Source: an uncultured cyanobacterium (GTDB taxonomy: Bacteria; Cyanobacteriota; Vampirovibrionia; Gastranaerophilales; Gastranaerophilaceae). From it: a stretch of 8,656 nt of DNA. Both the position numbers and the translations under genes were made by a program. Shown piece after piece: positions 1 through 5,965 of this stretch; the stretch's first letter is position 1, and the number at the start of each line of letters is the position of its first letter. The notes beneath the pieces are model-generated. The model was not told where the DNA came from. It did no database searches and worked only from the letters and a program-made list of their open reading frames with translations. The stretch spans positions 1 to 8,656 of the forward strand of contig CAMAML010000036.1 of assembly GCA_945836835.1 (NCBI GenBank), in the 5' to 3' direction.

Positions 1-28
1 CCGATCTGGCGTTAAAATAAAAAAAAAT

Positions 29-70
29 CTTGTAAATTTTGATTACATTCTTGTAAAAATGGGGTTACAA
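29..70. repeat. Two TTGTAAA...TTACA units upstream of the GT2 gene
   Basis: CTTGTAAA occurs at 29-36 and again at 50-57, 21 bases apart, about two helical turns. Each copy is followed by TTACA, at 43-47 and 65-69. In the second unit TTGTAA (51-56) and TTACAA (65-70) form a perfect 6-base inverted repeat with an 8-base spacer. The repeats overlap the putative -35 region, so they could be operator half-sites. The region is AT-rich and chance is not excluded. Confidence 0.3.
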
Positions 71-92
71 AAAGTTTTTAGGAATTTATAAT
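65..92 (+). promoter_or_regulatory. Probable promoter of the GT2-GT83 operon
   Basis: A perfect -10 box TATAAT lies at 87-92. A weak -35 candidate, TTACAA at 65-70, is 16 bases upstream; read one base earlier as GTTACA, the spacing is 17. Transcription would start near base 99, giving a leader of roughly 28 bases before the preferred start codon at 127. The -35 is poor, so an activator or an alternative sigma factor is possible. Confidence 0.45.
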
Positions 93-126
93 AATTACGG
101 ATGATACATATGAGGTGAGAGAAAAG

Positions 127-1080
127 TTGGAAAAACCCGTACTTGCAATATCAGTTCCTTGCTATAACGAGGAAGCCTGCCTTCCGACAACGTTAGAAAC
201 GTTGAAGAAGGTTTTGGAGAATTTGGTTAACGAAGGATTAGTTTCCGAAAAGAGTTTTTTACTGTTTACGGACGACGGAAGCAAAGACAAAACTTGGGAG
301 ATAATCTCTAACGCTTATAAAGAGCATTTATGCAACATCAGGGCAGTCAGATTTTCGAGGAATTTCGGAAATCAGGCGGCAATTTTGGCGGGGCTTGAGG
401 CGGCAAGACGCTACGATGTCGACGCCGTTTTGACCATTGATGCGGACTTGCAACAAGATGTTAACAAGATAAAAGATTTCATTTTGGCATATAACGAAGG
501 TTACGACATCGTCGCAGGCGTCAGAACCGACAGGGATCAGGAAGGGTTAGTCAAAAGATACGGTGCTATTGCTTTTTACAAGTTGATTAATCTTTTGGGC
601 GTAAAAATAAAACCCGATCATTCCGAGTTTAGGCTGATAAGTCGAAACACGTTGAAGATTTTGGAAAATTATCAAGAAAGAAATATCTTCCTCAGAGGCT
701 TGTTTTACGAACTGGGGCTGGATACGAAGTTTATCAGCTTTGACGTTAAGCAAAGAGAACACGGAGAGTCAAAATTTTCAATGGTTGACTTGTGTAAACT
801 TGCGATTATGGGCATGGTTTCGTTCAGCACCTACCCGTTAAGGCTTGTTTGCTTTATGGGGATGCTCATTGCGGGCGTAAGTTTTCTCGTTGCGGTATTT
901 ATTTTTATCGACCAGTTGAGTGCAAACGTGTTTGCGCGTATCGAGTTTTTCAAGATTTGGATGTCGTTTATCGCGGGCATTCAAATCCTTTGTATAGGCT
1001 TAATCGGCGAATATATAGGGCAAATTTTACTGGAAGTTAAAGGGCGTCCGAGGTACATAATCTCTAAGGAGTTGGATTAA
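127..1080 (+). CDS. GT2 polyprenyl-phosphate sugar synthase (DPM1/GtrB/ArnC-like)
   Basis: This is a family 2 glycosyltransferase that is expected to move a sugar from a nucleotide sugar onto undecaprenyl (polyprenyl) phosphate at the inner face of the membrane. Counting from the TTG start, I see the N-terminal PCYNEE (11-16), a DDGS nucleotide-binding motif (49-52), DADLQQ with the metal-binding DxD (105-110), SEFR (166-169) and REHGESKFS (210-218). Two C-terminal membrane segments follow at about 237-261 and 276-302. The order and length of about 317 residues match the GtrB/DPM1/ArnC group. I prefer TTG at 127 because AGGTGA at 113-118 gives an 8-base Shine-Dalgarno spacing; a GTG at 115 overlaps that site and would add four residues. 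The next gene starts one base after the stop. The sugar is not readable from sequence: mannose, glucose and 4-amino-arabinose donors are all used by relatives. Confidence 0.88.
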   Translation: MEKPVLAISVPCYNEEACLPTTLETLKKVLENLVNEGLVSEKSFLLFTDDGSKDKTWEIISNAYKEHLCNIRAVRFSRNFGNQAAILAGLEAARRYDVDAVLTIDADLQQDVNKIKDFILAYNEGYDIVAGVRTDRDQEGLVKRYGAIAFYKLINLLGVKIKPDHSEFRLISRNTLKILENYQERNIFLRGLFYELGLDTKFISFDVKQREHGESKFSMVDLCKLAIMGMVSFSTYPLRLVCFMGMLIAGVSFLVAVFIFIDQLSANVFARIEFFKIWMSFIAGIQILCIGLIGEYIGQILLEVKGRPRYIISKELD

Positions 1081-1081
1081 T

Positions 1082-2722
1082 ATGAAAATCTCTTTCGATA
1101 TTCTAAAAAGCGAAAAATTTTTCTACGGATTGATGACCGTTGTCGTGATTTATATGCTATTTTTCTACGGATTGGGCGAGCATAAGCTCCTCGATGCCGA
1201 TGAAACACGATATATCACCATGGCAAAAGATATGTTTCTGAACAAGGAATATATGACGTTATATTTGAACGGCGAGTATTTTTTTGAAAAACCTCCGCTG
1301 TTCTTTTGGCTTGTTGCAGCCTCGTTTAAGCTCTTTCACACCATAAACGAGTGGAGTGCGAGAGTTCCCGTGGCGTTTCAGGCGTTTTTGTCGGCGTTGT
1401 GCGTGCTGCTTGTCGGTGCAAAAGTCGTTTCAAAAAAATTCGGTATCTATTCCGCTTTAATCCTCGGAACGAGTTTGGAATTTATTATGATGTCAAAAAT
1501 CGGGATGCTCGATATGACGCTTGCGTTCTGCACGACAATATCCACTTTCCTCGGATTTATGACGTTTTTTGCCAAAGAAAGCAATAAAAAATATTTTTGG
1601 TGGGGATTTTACTTATTCTCCGCACTCGGAGTTTTGGCAAAAGGTATTCCGGGGTTTGTCATTCCGTTCGGGACAATGTTTTTCTGCGGGATTTACACAA
1701 AAAAGCTCAAGGAGTTTTTTAAGCCACAATACTTTTTGGTCGGGACTTTGCTGTTTTTACTCGTTGCACTACCGTGGCATATTTTGATGTTCCACAAGCA
1801 CGACCCGCTTTTCTATAACGAATATATCGTAAAGCATCACCTTGCAAGATTTTTGGGAGCGGATGTAATCGACAGAAAACGACCTTTCTACTATTATTTT
1901 GTAACGATTGCATGGGGACTTTTCCCGTGGATTTTCTCGTTTGTCGCTTTGCTTATCGATAAAATCAAAGGGTTTAAATACAAAAGCTTTGACGAGCTGG
2001 CGGTGTCGGGAAAATTTGTTTCCTTAAGTGTTATCGGTGCTGTATTTACGATGTTGTTTTTCACGTCGTCGGGGACAAAACTCGTTACCTACATTTTGCC
2101 GATTTATCCTTTTCTTGCGGTAATCCTTGCCCAATACCTGACTGAGGACGGGTTCTCAAAGACTTCCAAAATTTTGAACGGAATTTTGGGCGGATTGACG
2201 ACTTTAGCGGGGTTCTGTGCCTTGATTGCGGGCTTTGTATTGCCAAAACAACTTTATCTTGACATAAAAGAAGCACAATTTGACGTTGTTGTCGTGTTCT
2301 TGTCCTGCGGTCTTTTGGCACTTTACGCAATCATAAAAAAATCAAGAAAAGACAAGCTGTTTGTAGCTATTGTCGGGATGATGATTATGGTTTCGGCGTT
2401 TTGTGCAAACGACTTTTTCAATGTAGATTATAAATTCGGGCAGAACGACTTGTTTGAATACGCAACGTACGTCAAAAACAACGGAAATCCGCATATTATT
2501 GCTTACAATGCAGGCAAGAAATACAGTTTGCTGTATTATTCGGGTGCAACGCGGATAGATTTGGTTTCGGGGAAAAACATTGACGAGCTGAAATCAAACC
2601 TTTCAAAAAATCCCGACAGCGTGATTGTTGTAAGAAACAAGGATATGCAGGAGCTTTCCGGAGAATTGAAGTTTGAGGTCATAAAAAACGGACGCAAATA
2701 TTCACTCGTAAAAAGCAAGTGA
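1082..2722 (+). CDS. ArnT/PMT-like membrane glycosyltransferase (GT83)
   Basis: This is a multi-spanning transferase of the ArnT (GT83)/PMT superfamily, which takes a sugar from a polyprenyl-phosphate donor and transfers it on the outer face of the cytoplasmic membrane, in ArnT to lipid A. After the first membrane segment comes the conserved extracytoplasmic loop DADETRY (38-44), which holds the catalytic acidic residues of the family, then EKPPL (69-73) and EWSARVP (90-96). Later come LAKG, RPFYYYF followed by GLFPW, and GTKLVTYILPIYP, all in ArnT order. About a dozen hydrophobic segments precede a soluble C-terminal tail from about residue 440. The 546 residues equal the usual ArnT length. 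AAGGAG at 1066-1071 lies 10 bases before the ATG. It is translationally linked to the GT2 gene, which probably makes its donor. No arnA, arnB or arnD gene is in the window, so an L-Ara4N substrate is unproven; another hexose is equally possible. Confidence 0.85.
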   Translation: MKISFDILKSEKFFYGLMTVVVIYMLFFYGLGEHKLLDADETRYITMAKDMFLNKEYMTLYLNGEYFFEKPPLFFWLVAASFKLFHTINEWSARVPVAFQAFLSALCVLLVGAKVVSKKFGIYSALILGTSLEFIMMSKIGMLDMTLAFCTTISTFLGFMTFFAKESNKKYFWWGFYLFSALGVLAKGIPGFVIPFGTMFFCGIYTKKLKEFFKPQYFLVGTLLFLLVALPWHILMFHKHDPLFYNEYIVKHHLARFLGADVIDRKRPFYYYFVTIAWGLFPWIFSFVALLIDKIKGFKYKSFDELAVSGKFVSLSVIGAVFTMLFFTSSGTKLVTYILPIYPFLAVILAQYLTEDGFSKTSKILNGILGGLTTLAGFCALIAGFVLPKQLYLDIKEAQFDVVVVFLSCGLLALYAIIKKSRKDKLFVAIVGMMIMVSAFCANDFFNVDYKFGQNDLFEYATYVKNNGNPHIIAYNAGKKYSLLYYSGATRIDLVSGKNIDELKSNLSKNPDSVIVVRNKDMQELSGELKFEVIKNGRKYSLVKSK

Positions 2723-2744
2723 TTATATCAATTCTTCAACTCGG

Positions 2745-2770
2745 GCATAGCTTTTCAGCTCTGCTTTTTT
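2745..2770 (+). terminator. Rho-independent terminator of the GT2-GT83 operon
   Basis: GCATAGC (2745-2751) pairs with GCTCTGC (2758-2764) with one mismatch around a TTTTCA loop, followed at once by six T (2765-2770). It works only for plus-strand transcripts, since the minus strand has no T tract after the hairpin. It overlaps the last codons and stop of the convergent glmU. Confidence 0.6.
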
Positions 2771-4029
2771 ACCCAGTTCTCAATAATTCTTACAGGGGTT
2801 CTGGTAAGAGCAAGAGCCCATGCTTGAACGTTTTTGGTGATAACGCTTAACGCACCTACGTTTGCACCCTCTTCAACCGTTACGGGTGCAACAAGTACGG
2901 TGTTCGAGCCGATTTTTGCGTTGTCCTTGATTACGGTTTTGTTTTTAGATTTTGTTATTGGGTTGTAGTTTGCCGTAATCGTTCCCGCACCTATGTTTAC
3001 GTGTTCGCCAAGCTCGCTGTCCCCGATGTAGGAAAGGTGTCCGACGTTTGTGTTCGAGGAAATTTTTGATTTTTTGACTTCGACAAAGTTTCCGACTTTT
3101 ACGTTGTCCGCAACCTCAACCCCACCTCTCAGGTGGGCACAAGGTCCTATTTTACAGTTTTTGCCGATTTTGTTCTTTCCTTCGATATATGTTGCGGGAT
3201 AAATAATCGTATCCTGCCCGATTTCGGTGTCATCACTAATCCAAGTGCTGTAGGGATCAACGATTGTAACCCCTTCCGTCATAAGTTTTGTCAAAACTCT
3301 CTCGTTAAGGTATTTTGTCGCTTGTGCAAGGTTTATGCGGGAATTTATCCCGTAGATTTCGCGGTTATCTTTCAAAATATAGGCGTTAACGTTCAGCGAC
3401 CTGTTTTTACCCCATTCGATTATGTCCGTCAAATAGTATTCCCCCTGAGCGTTGTTGCTGGTAAGCTCGGAAAACGCACTCTTAATCTTACCCCAATCAA
3501 GGCAGTAAATCCCTGCATTGACCTCTTTTACGGCTTTTTCTTCCGCCGTTGCATCTTTTTCTTCGACTATGCATTTTAAACTTCCGTCAGACTCTCTGAT
3601 TATCCGCCCGTAATTTGTCGGGTCGTCAAAAATCGTACTCATAACGGTTATGTCGGAGTTTAGCGACTTATGATGTTCAACAAATTTTCTCAGAGTCTCC
3701 TCTTGGATAAGCGGTGTGTCACCGCACAAAATAAGCACCAATCCCTCGTAATTTTCTAAACTCGGGCAAACCATCGAAACGGCATGCCCCGTCCCGAGTT
3801 GCGGGCTTTGAAGCACGGTTTTGGCGTTTGCATAGTTATCCTTGACAAATTTTTCCACCTCTTCGGCGTGATGACCGACAATTACAAAGTTTTCCTTCGT
3901 AAGGTTTTTCACGCTGTCTAAGACGTAGCCCAACAAAGTTTTACCGTAGATTTCGTGCAAGACCTTTGGCGTCTGCGATTTCATCCTCGTACCTTTGCCT
4001 GCCGCAAGAATAACCGATTTTATGCTCAT
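2755..4029 (-). CDS. glmU: Bifunctional GlcNAc-1-P uridyltransferase / GlcN-1-P acetyltransferase
   Basis: GlmU performs the last two steps to UDP-GlcNAc: acetylation of glucosamine-1-phosphate, then uridylylation. The pyrophosphorylase domain (about 1-230) shows LAAGKGTRM (8-16) with K22, QLGTGHA (77-83), GD with metal-binding D104, YGRI (140-143), a VNAG motif (170-173) and GINSR with N229. The hexapeptide left-handed helix follows from about 252. Acetyltransferase residues are in place: R301, K319, catalytic H331, Y334, N345 and N354, corresponding to E. coli R333, K351, H363, Y366, N377 and N386. The protein has 424 residues against about 456 in E. coli. The offset changes from +2 to -32 between the domains, so roughly 34 residues, more than one helical coil, are absent before KIGPCAHLRGG. 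GGGAG just upstream of the ATG is a good ribosome site. Both activities are probably retained. Confidence 0.95.
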   Translation of the reverse strand: MSIKSVILAAGKGTRMKSQTPKVLHEIYGKTLLGYVLDSVKNLTKENFVIVGHHAEEVEKFVKDNYANAKTVLQSPQLGTGHAVSMVCPSLENYEGLVLILCGDTPLIQEETLRKFVEHHKSLNSDITVMSTIFDDPTNYGRIIRESDGSLKCIVEEKDATAEEKAVKEVNAGIYCLDWGKIKSAFSELTSNNAQGEYYLTDIIEWGKNRSLNVNAYILKDNREIYGINSRINLAQATKYLNERVLTKLMTEGVTIVDPYSTWISDDTEIGQDTIIYPATYIEGKNKIGKNCKIGPCAHLRGGVEVADNVKVGNFVEVKKSKISSNTNVGHLSYIGDSELGEHVNIGAGTITANYNPITKSKNKTVIKDNAKIGSNTVLVAPVTVEEGANVGALSVITKNVQAWALALTRTPVRIIENWVKKQS

Positions 4030-4067
4030 AATTCTCTCCCAAATTCGCTGTACTAATCTTTAAGATT

Positions 4068-4096
4068 ATTATATTACAAACAGAGAAATTATAACA
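4068..4096 (-). promoter_or_regulatory. glmU: Possible glmU promoter
   Basis: A perfect -10 TATAAT is read on the minus strand at 4068-4073. The hexamer 17 bases upstream (4091-4096) reads TGTTAT, a poor -35. A second TATAAT at 4088-4093 also has no good partner. The -10 is well placed about 40 bases before the glmU start, but readthrough from the toxin-antitoxin promoter could also supply glmU. Confidence 0.3.
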
Positions 4097-4390
4097 TTGA
4101 ACAAATATCTTGATATGTTGTTAAAACCCTAAGGATACGAACTATTTTATCATCAATAACACGATAAAGAACTAAGTATTTTTTTTAAGAATATAAAAAC
4201 GGACATCCTTATAGGTAAAATCACTTCTTTTTCTTCCAATATTTGGATGTTTTGACAACATTTTAAAAGTTTTTTGAAATAATTTTGCCATATTATGAGC
4301 AGCTCTTGGATTATCCGTTTTTATATATTCAGATATAATTTCAACATCTTCATATGTTTTACTTGTAATTTCGAGTTTTAAACTACTCAT
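4089..4390 (-). pseudogene. RelE/ParE-family toxin, frameshifted
   Basis: The intact part (4172-4390, 72 residues) is a RelE/ParE-family toxin of the ParE type, which in characterised systems poisons DNA gyrase. It has YEDVEIISEYI, a DNPRAAHNMAK helix, and LSKHPNIGRKRSDF before KDVRFYIL. It then stops early with KKNT and TAG. Reading the next frame after the A8 tract (plus-strand T8 at 4179-4186) restores the expected ending: KYLVLYRVIDDKIVRILRVL then TTYQDICSML, ending in TAA at 4089-4091. The joined protein would be 100 residues, the normal family size, so exactly one A is missing. The visible frame lacks the C-terminal beta strands. It could be a dead gene, a sequencing or assembly error, or a gene rescued by polymerase or ribosome slippage on the A tract. 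The start overlaps the antitoxin end by 8 bases (ATGAGTAG), which supports a genuine operon. Confidence 0.8.
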
Positions 4391-4622
4391 ACTTTTTCAC
4401 CAGCTTTTCCATTGCACTAATTCCGTCTAATATAACAGGATCATTCCAACCCTCTTCAATATCTCGGTTCAACTGTGCTAGTCTTTCCGGCGGGATAACG
4501 GGTTCTTTTGCGGCAAGAAGTCGAAGTGCCTCTCGAACAACTTCGCTGACAGAGTTGTAAAGCCCTGATGCAACTTTATCCTGTACAAATTTTTCCAATG
4601 TCGGAGTTAAAGATATGTTCAT
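4383..4622 (-). CDS. ParD-like ribbon-helix-helix antitoxin
   Basis: This small protein (79 residues) is of the ParD/CC2985 antitoxin type: an N-terminal DNA-binding ribbon-helix-helix domain followed by a flexible toxin-binding tail. The strand MNISLTPTLEKFV, then VASGLYNSVSEVVREALRLL (about 18-37), is the typical pattern of this family, including the S-V-S-E-V-V-R-E-A-L-R core. The acidic tail from about residue 44, including NRDIEEGW, fits the toxin-binding segment. GAGGTG (4627-4632) is the ribosome site. It precedes the toxin and overlaps it by 8 bases, the usual antitoxin-first order. Proteins of this kind bind their own promoter; the TTGTTAT repeats just upstream are a plausible operator. 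The gene is intact although its partner is frameshifted. Whether it still has a toxin to neutralise is unknown. Confidence 0.87.
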   Translation of the reverse strand: MNISLTPTLEKFVQDKVASGLYNSVSEVVREALRLLAAKEPVIPPERLAQLNRDIEEGWNDPVILDGISAMEKLVKKYE

Positions 4623-4646
4623 AATTCACCTCATTTTTAGCTGACT

Positions 4647-4674
4647 TTGTTATCATTATAACAATCTTTGTTAT
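4647..4674. promoter_or_regulatory. Probable autoregulatory operator with three TTGTTAT half-sites
   Basis: TTGTTAT at 4647-4653 and ATAACAA at 4658-4664 form a perfect 7-base inverted repeat with a 4-base spacer, covering the -10 box. A third copy, TTGTTAT at 4668-4674, lies 21 bases from the first in the same orientation, within the -10/-35 spacer. Binding here by the ribbon-helix-helix antitoxin would block polymerase. The sites are seen; the binding protein is inferred. Confidence 0.5.
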
Positions 4675-4683
4675 AAATTTCAA
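4655..4683 (-). promoter_or_regulatory. Promoter of the toxin-antitoxin operon
   Basis: On the minus strand, TTGAAA (4678-4683) and TATAAT (4655-4660) are separated by exactly 17 bases, a near-consensus housekeeping promoter. It lies about 33 bases before the antitoxin ATG and downstream of the queD-like terminator, so the module has its own transcription unit. Confidence 0.75.
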
Positions 4684-4702
4684 GACCCATTACAAAAATC
4701 AT

Positions 4703-4736
4703 AAAACAAAACCCCCGAAGAAATTCTTCGGAGGTT
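4703..4736 (-). terminator. Strong rho-independent terminator after the queD-like gene
   Basis: On the minus strand AACCTCCGAAGA (4725-4736) pairs with TCTTCGGGGGTT (4710-4721) around an ATT loop: 12 pairs with one G-U. The sequence then runs TTTT, G, TTTT. The hairpin begins about 30 bases after the stop codon and separates this gene from the toxin-antitoxin promoter. Confidence 0.9.
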
Positions 4737-4766
4737 CTGCAAAAGGATGGTCTAAATAAATTTTGT

Positions 4767-5333
4767 TTAGTGTTTTCTGTATCCGCATTTCGGGCAAACA
4801 CCGTTTTCGTCAAGCAGAACGCCGCAAAGCGGACAACGGCTCTTTTCTTTTCCTGCGTCAAACTCGGCTGACGCTGCGTTTACACCACTCGTGAAGGTAA
4901 TTTTTGCGATATTCAACTTATCTTTCAAGAGTTCGTGAACGATTTTAATCATACCCTCGGTCGTCATTGTTTCTTTTGTAACGACAAGTCGGCATTCAGG
5001 ATATGCCGTTGCAAGCGAAGTCTTAAACGCCTCGCCTTTCATTGTGTTTCTCGGGGAACCGTCTTTGATGCCCTGTTTTTCGTAAATTTCCAAAATTGCC
5101 GGCAAAAGCGGGTCGTCTTCACGCAAAATCAATGCGTGATCAAAGTTCTTCAAAACGTCCCAAGCAATCTTGTTTATCTCGTTACAAGGGAAAACCATAT
5201 TAACCCCCGGCTCAATCGTATCTTCAACTTCAATAGTCAATGTTCCCGTGTGACCGTGCAAATATTGAGCTTCACCCTGAAAGCCGTAAAATCTGTGTGC
5301 ATACTGGATGTCCAATGTCGTAATGCTTCTCAT
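4767..5333 (-). CDS. QueD/6-pyruvoyl-tetrahydropterin synthase-like protein with C-terminal zinc ribbon
   Basis: This 188-residue protein has a T-fold domain of the PTPS/QueD family, whose QueD members make 6-carboxy-tetrahydropterin for queuosine and other deazapurines. Zinc ligands H13 (AHRF), H26 and H28 (LHGH) are present, as are D65-H66 (FDHALIL) and E126 (TTEG), matching the family's proton-relay and substrate-binding positions. The usual catalytic cysteine four residues before the HGH is alanine (A22), and the glutamate that replaces it in PTPS-III proteins is not at its usual place (Q23; nearest E21). After residue 165 the protein adds CPLC (167-170) and CPKC (180-183), a zinc ribbon not found in ordinary QueD of about 120 residues. 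There is also extra sequence between 75 and 115. AGGAG at 5344-5348 supports the start. It has its own promoter and terminator, and no other queuosine gene is nearby. It may be a divergent QueD or a paralog with another pterin-like substrate. Confidence 0.8.
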   Translation of the reverse strand: MRSITTLDIQYAHRFYGFQGEAQYLHGHTGTLTIEVEDTIEPGVNMVFPCNEINKIAWDVLKNFDHALILREDDPLLPAILEIYEKQGIKDGSPRNTMKGEAFKTSLATAYPECRLVVTKETMTTEGMIKIVHELLKDKLNIAKITFTSGVNAASAEFDAGKEKSRCPLCGVLLDENGVCPKCGYRKH

Positions 5334-5375
5334 AACTTAATAACTCCTATGTTAATGTATAATCCTTACGGTGTC

Positions 5376-5404
5376 ATTATAATACTTTTTTTGAGAGTTG
5401 TCAA
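5376..5404 (-). promoter_or_regulatory. Perfect-consensus promoter of the queD-like gene
   Basis: On the minus strand TTGACA (5399-5404) and TATAAT (5376-5381) are both perfect matches, separated by 17 bases. Transcription would start near 5369, giving a leader of about 35 bases. I do not see a preQ1-type aptamer in that short leader. Confidence 0.85.
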
Positions 5405-5416
5405 TAAATCGTGTGA

Positions 5417-5965
5417 AAAATTTTTGCGTATAATATGGAAGGAAACGCTCAAAGATACTACTCTTACGCCTCTCGAGGTGCAAACAAAATTATCCTTGAC
5501 GAAAATTGCGAAACGCCCGAGTATAACTACTTTGAACAGTATTGGTACACAATAGTCAAAAAAAACTTCACCCCAAAAACAAAAAATCAAGTCGTGTGGT
5601 CTGCACCTTATTATGACCAAATAGGCACAAAAAAACTTATGATAACGGCAGGTGCTGCGATTTATGACAGGCAGGAAAAATTCATCGGGATGGCGAGCGA
5701 AGATTGGCTGTTGGAAAGCATTTCAAACGATTTAAAAAGAATTAAGCCGACAAGAAACAGCATCCTGACGTTTGCCGACCAAAAAAGCGATTACGTTATT
5801 GCAATAAGCTCTAATAACAAAGACGACAACCGATATATCGGAAAAGCCTTTACGGAATTGCCATGGTATAAAAATACCGAAGAAGAACAAACTTACACAA
5901 ACTACGATTCAAAAAAATACGTAACATTTCTTCAAAAATTCGATAGCGGCCCTGTGATTATTTAA
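5417..5965 (+). pseudogene. Remnant of a Cache-domain sensor protein
   Basis: This open stretch encodes part of an extracytoplasmic double-Cache (dCache_1-like) ligand-binding domain, as found in chemoreceptors, histidine kinases and diguanylate cyclases. From the ATG at 5435 I see RYYSYASRG, then EQYWYTIVKK, VVWSAPYYDQ, MITAGAAIYD and FIGMASEDWLL, in the order typical of the membrane-distal subdomain, then part of a second subdomain. The family-like reading extends upstream of that ATG (KIFAYN from 5417) to stop codons at 5414 and 5405. No signal anchor, transmembrane helix or output domain is present. The ATG follows directly on a TATAAT and has no Shine-Dalgarno site. The 3' end runs into the convergent regulator gene. 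I therefore call it a both-ends-truncated remnant, not a functional 176-residue protein. The Cache assignment rests on motif recognition only. Confidence 0.6.

Noticed and set aside
3133..3579. A 148-codon plus-strand open frame inside glmU
   Set aside because: It lies wholly antisense to unmistakable GlmU coding sequence, has no ribosome site and no family resemblance.
4637..4861. A minus-strand 74-codon frame overlapping the queD-like 3' end
   Set aside because: It runs through the strong terminator hairpin and the toxin-antitoxin promoter, and it overlaps the zinc-ribbon coding region in another frame.
5334..5368. A preQ1 riboswitch in the leader of the queD-like gene
   Set aside because: The leader is about 35 bases and shows neither a stable hairpin nor the A-rich tail of a preQ1 aptamer.
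4935..5555. A 206-codon plus-strand open frame across the queD-like gene and its promoter
   Set aside because: It is antisense to a gene with clear family motifs and runs through a consensus promoter. Its composition looks like a reverse-frame shadow.
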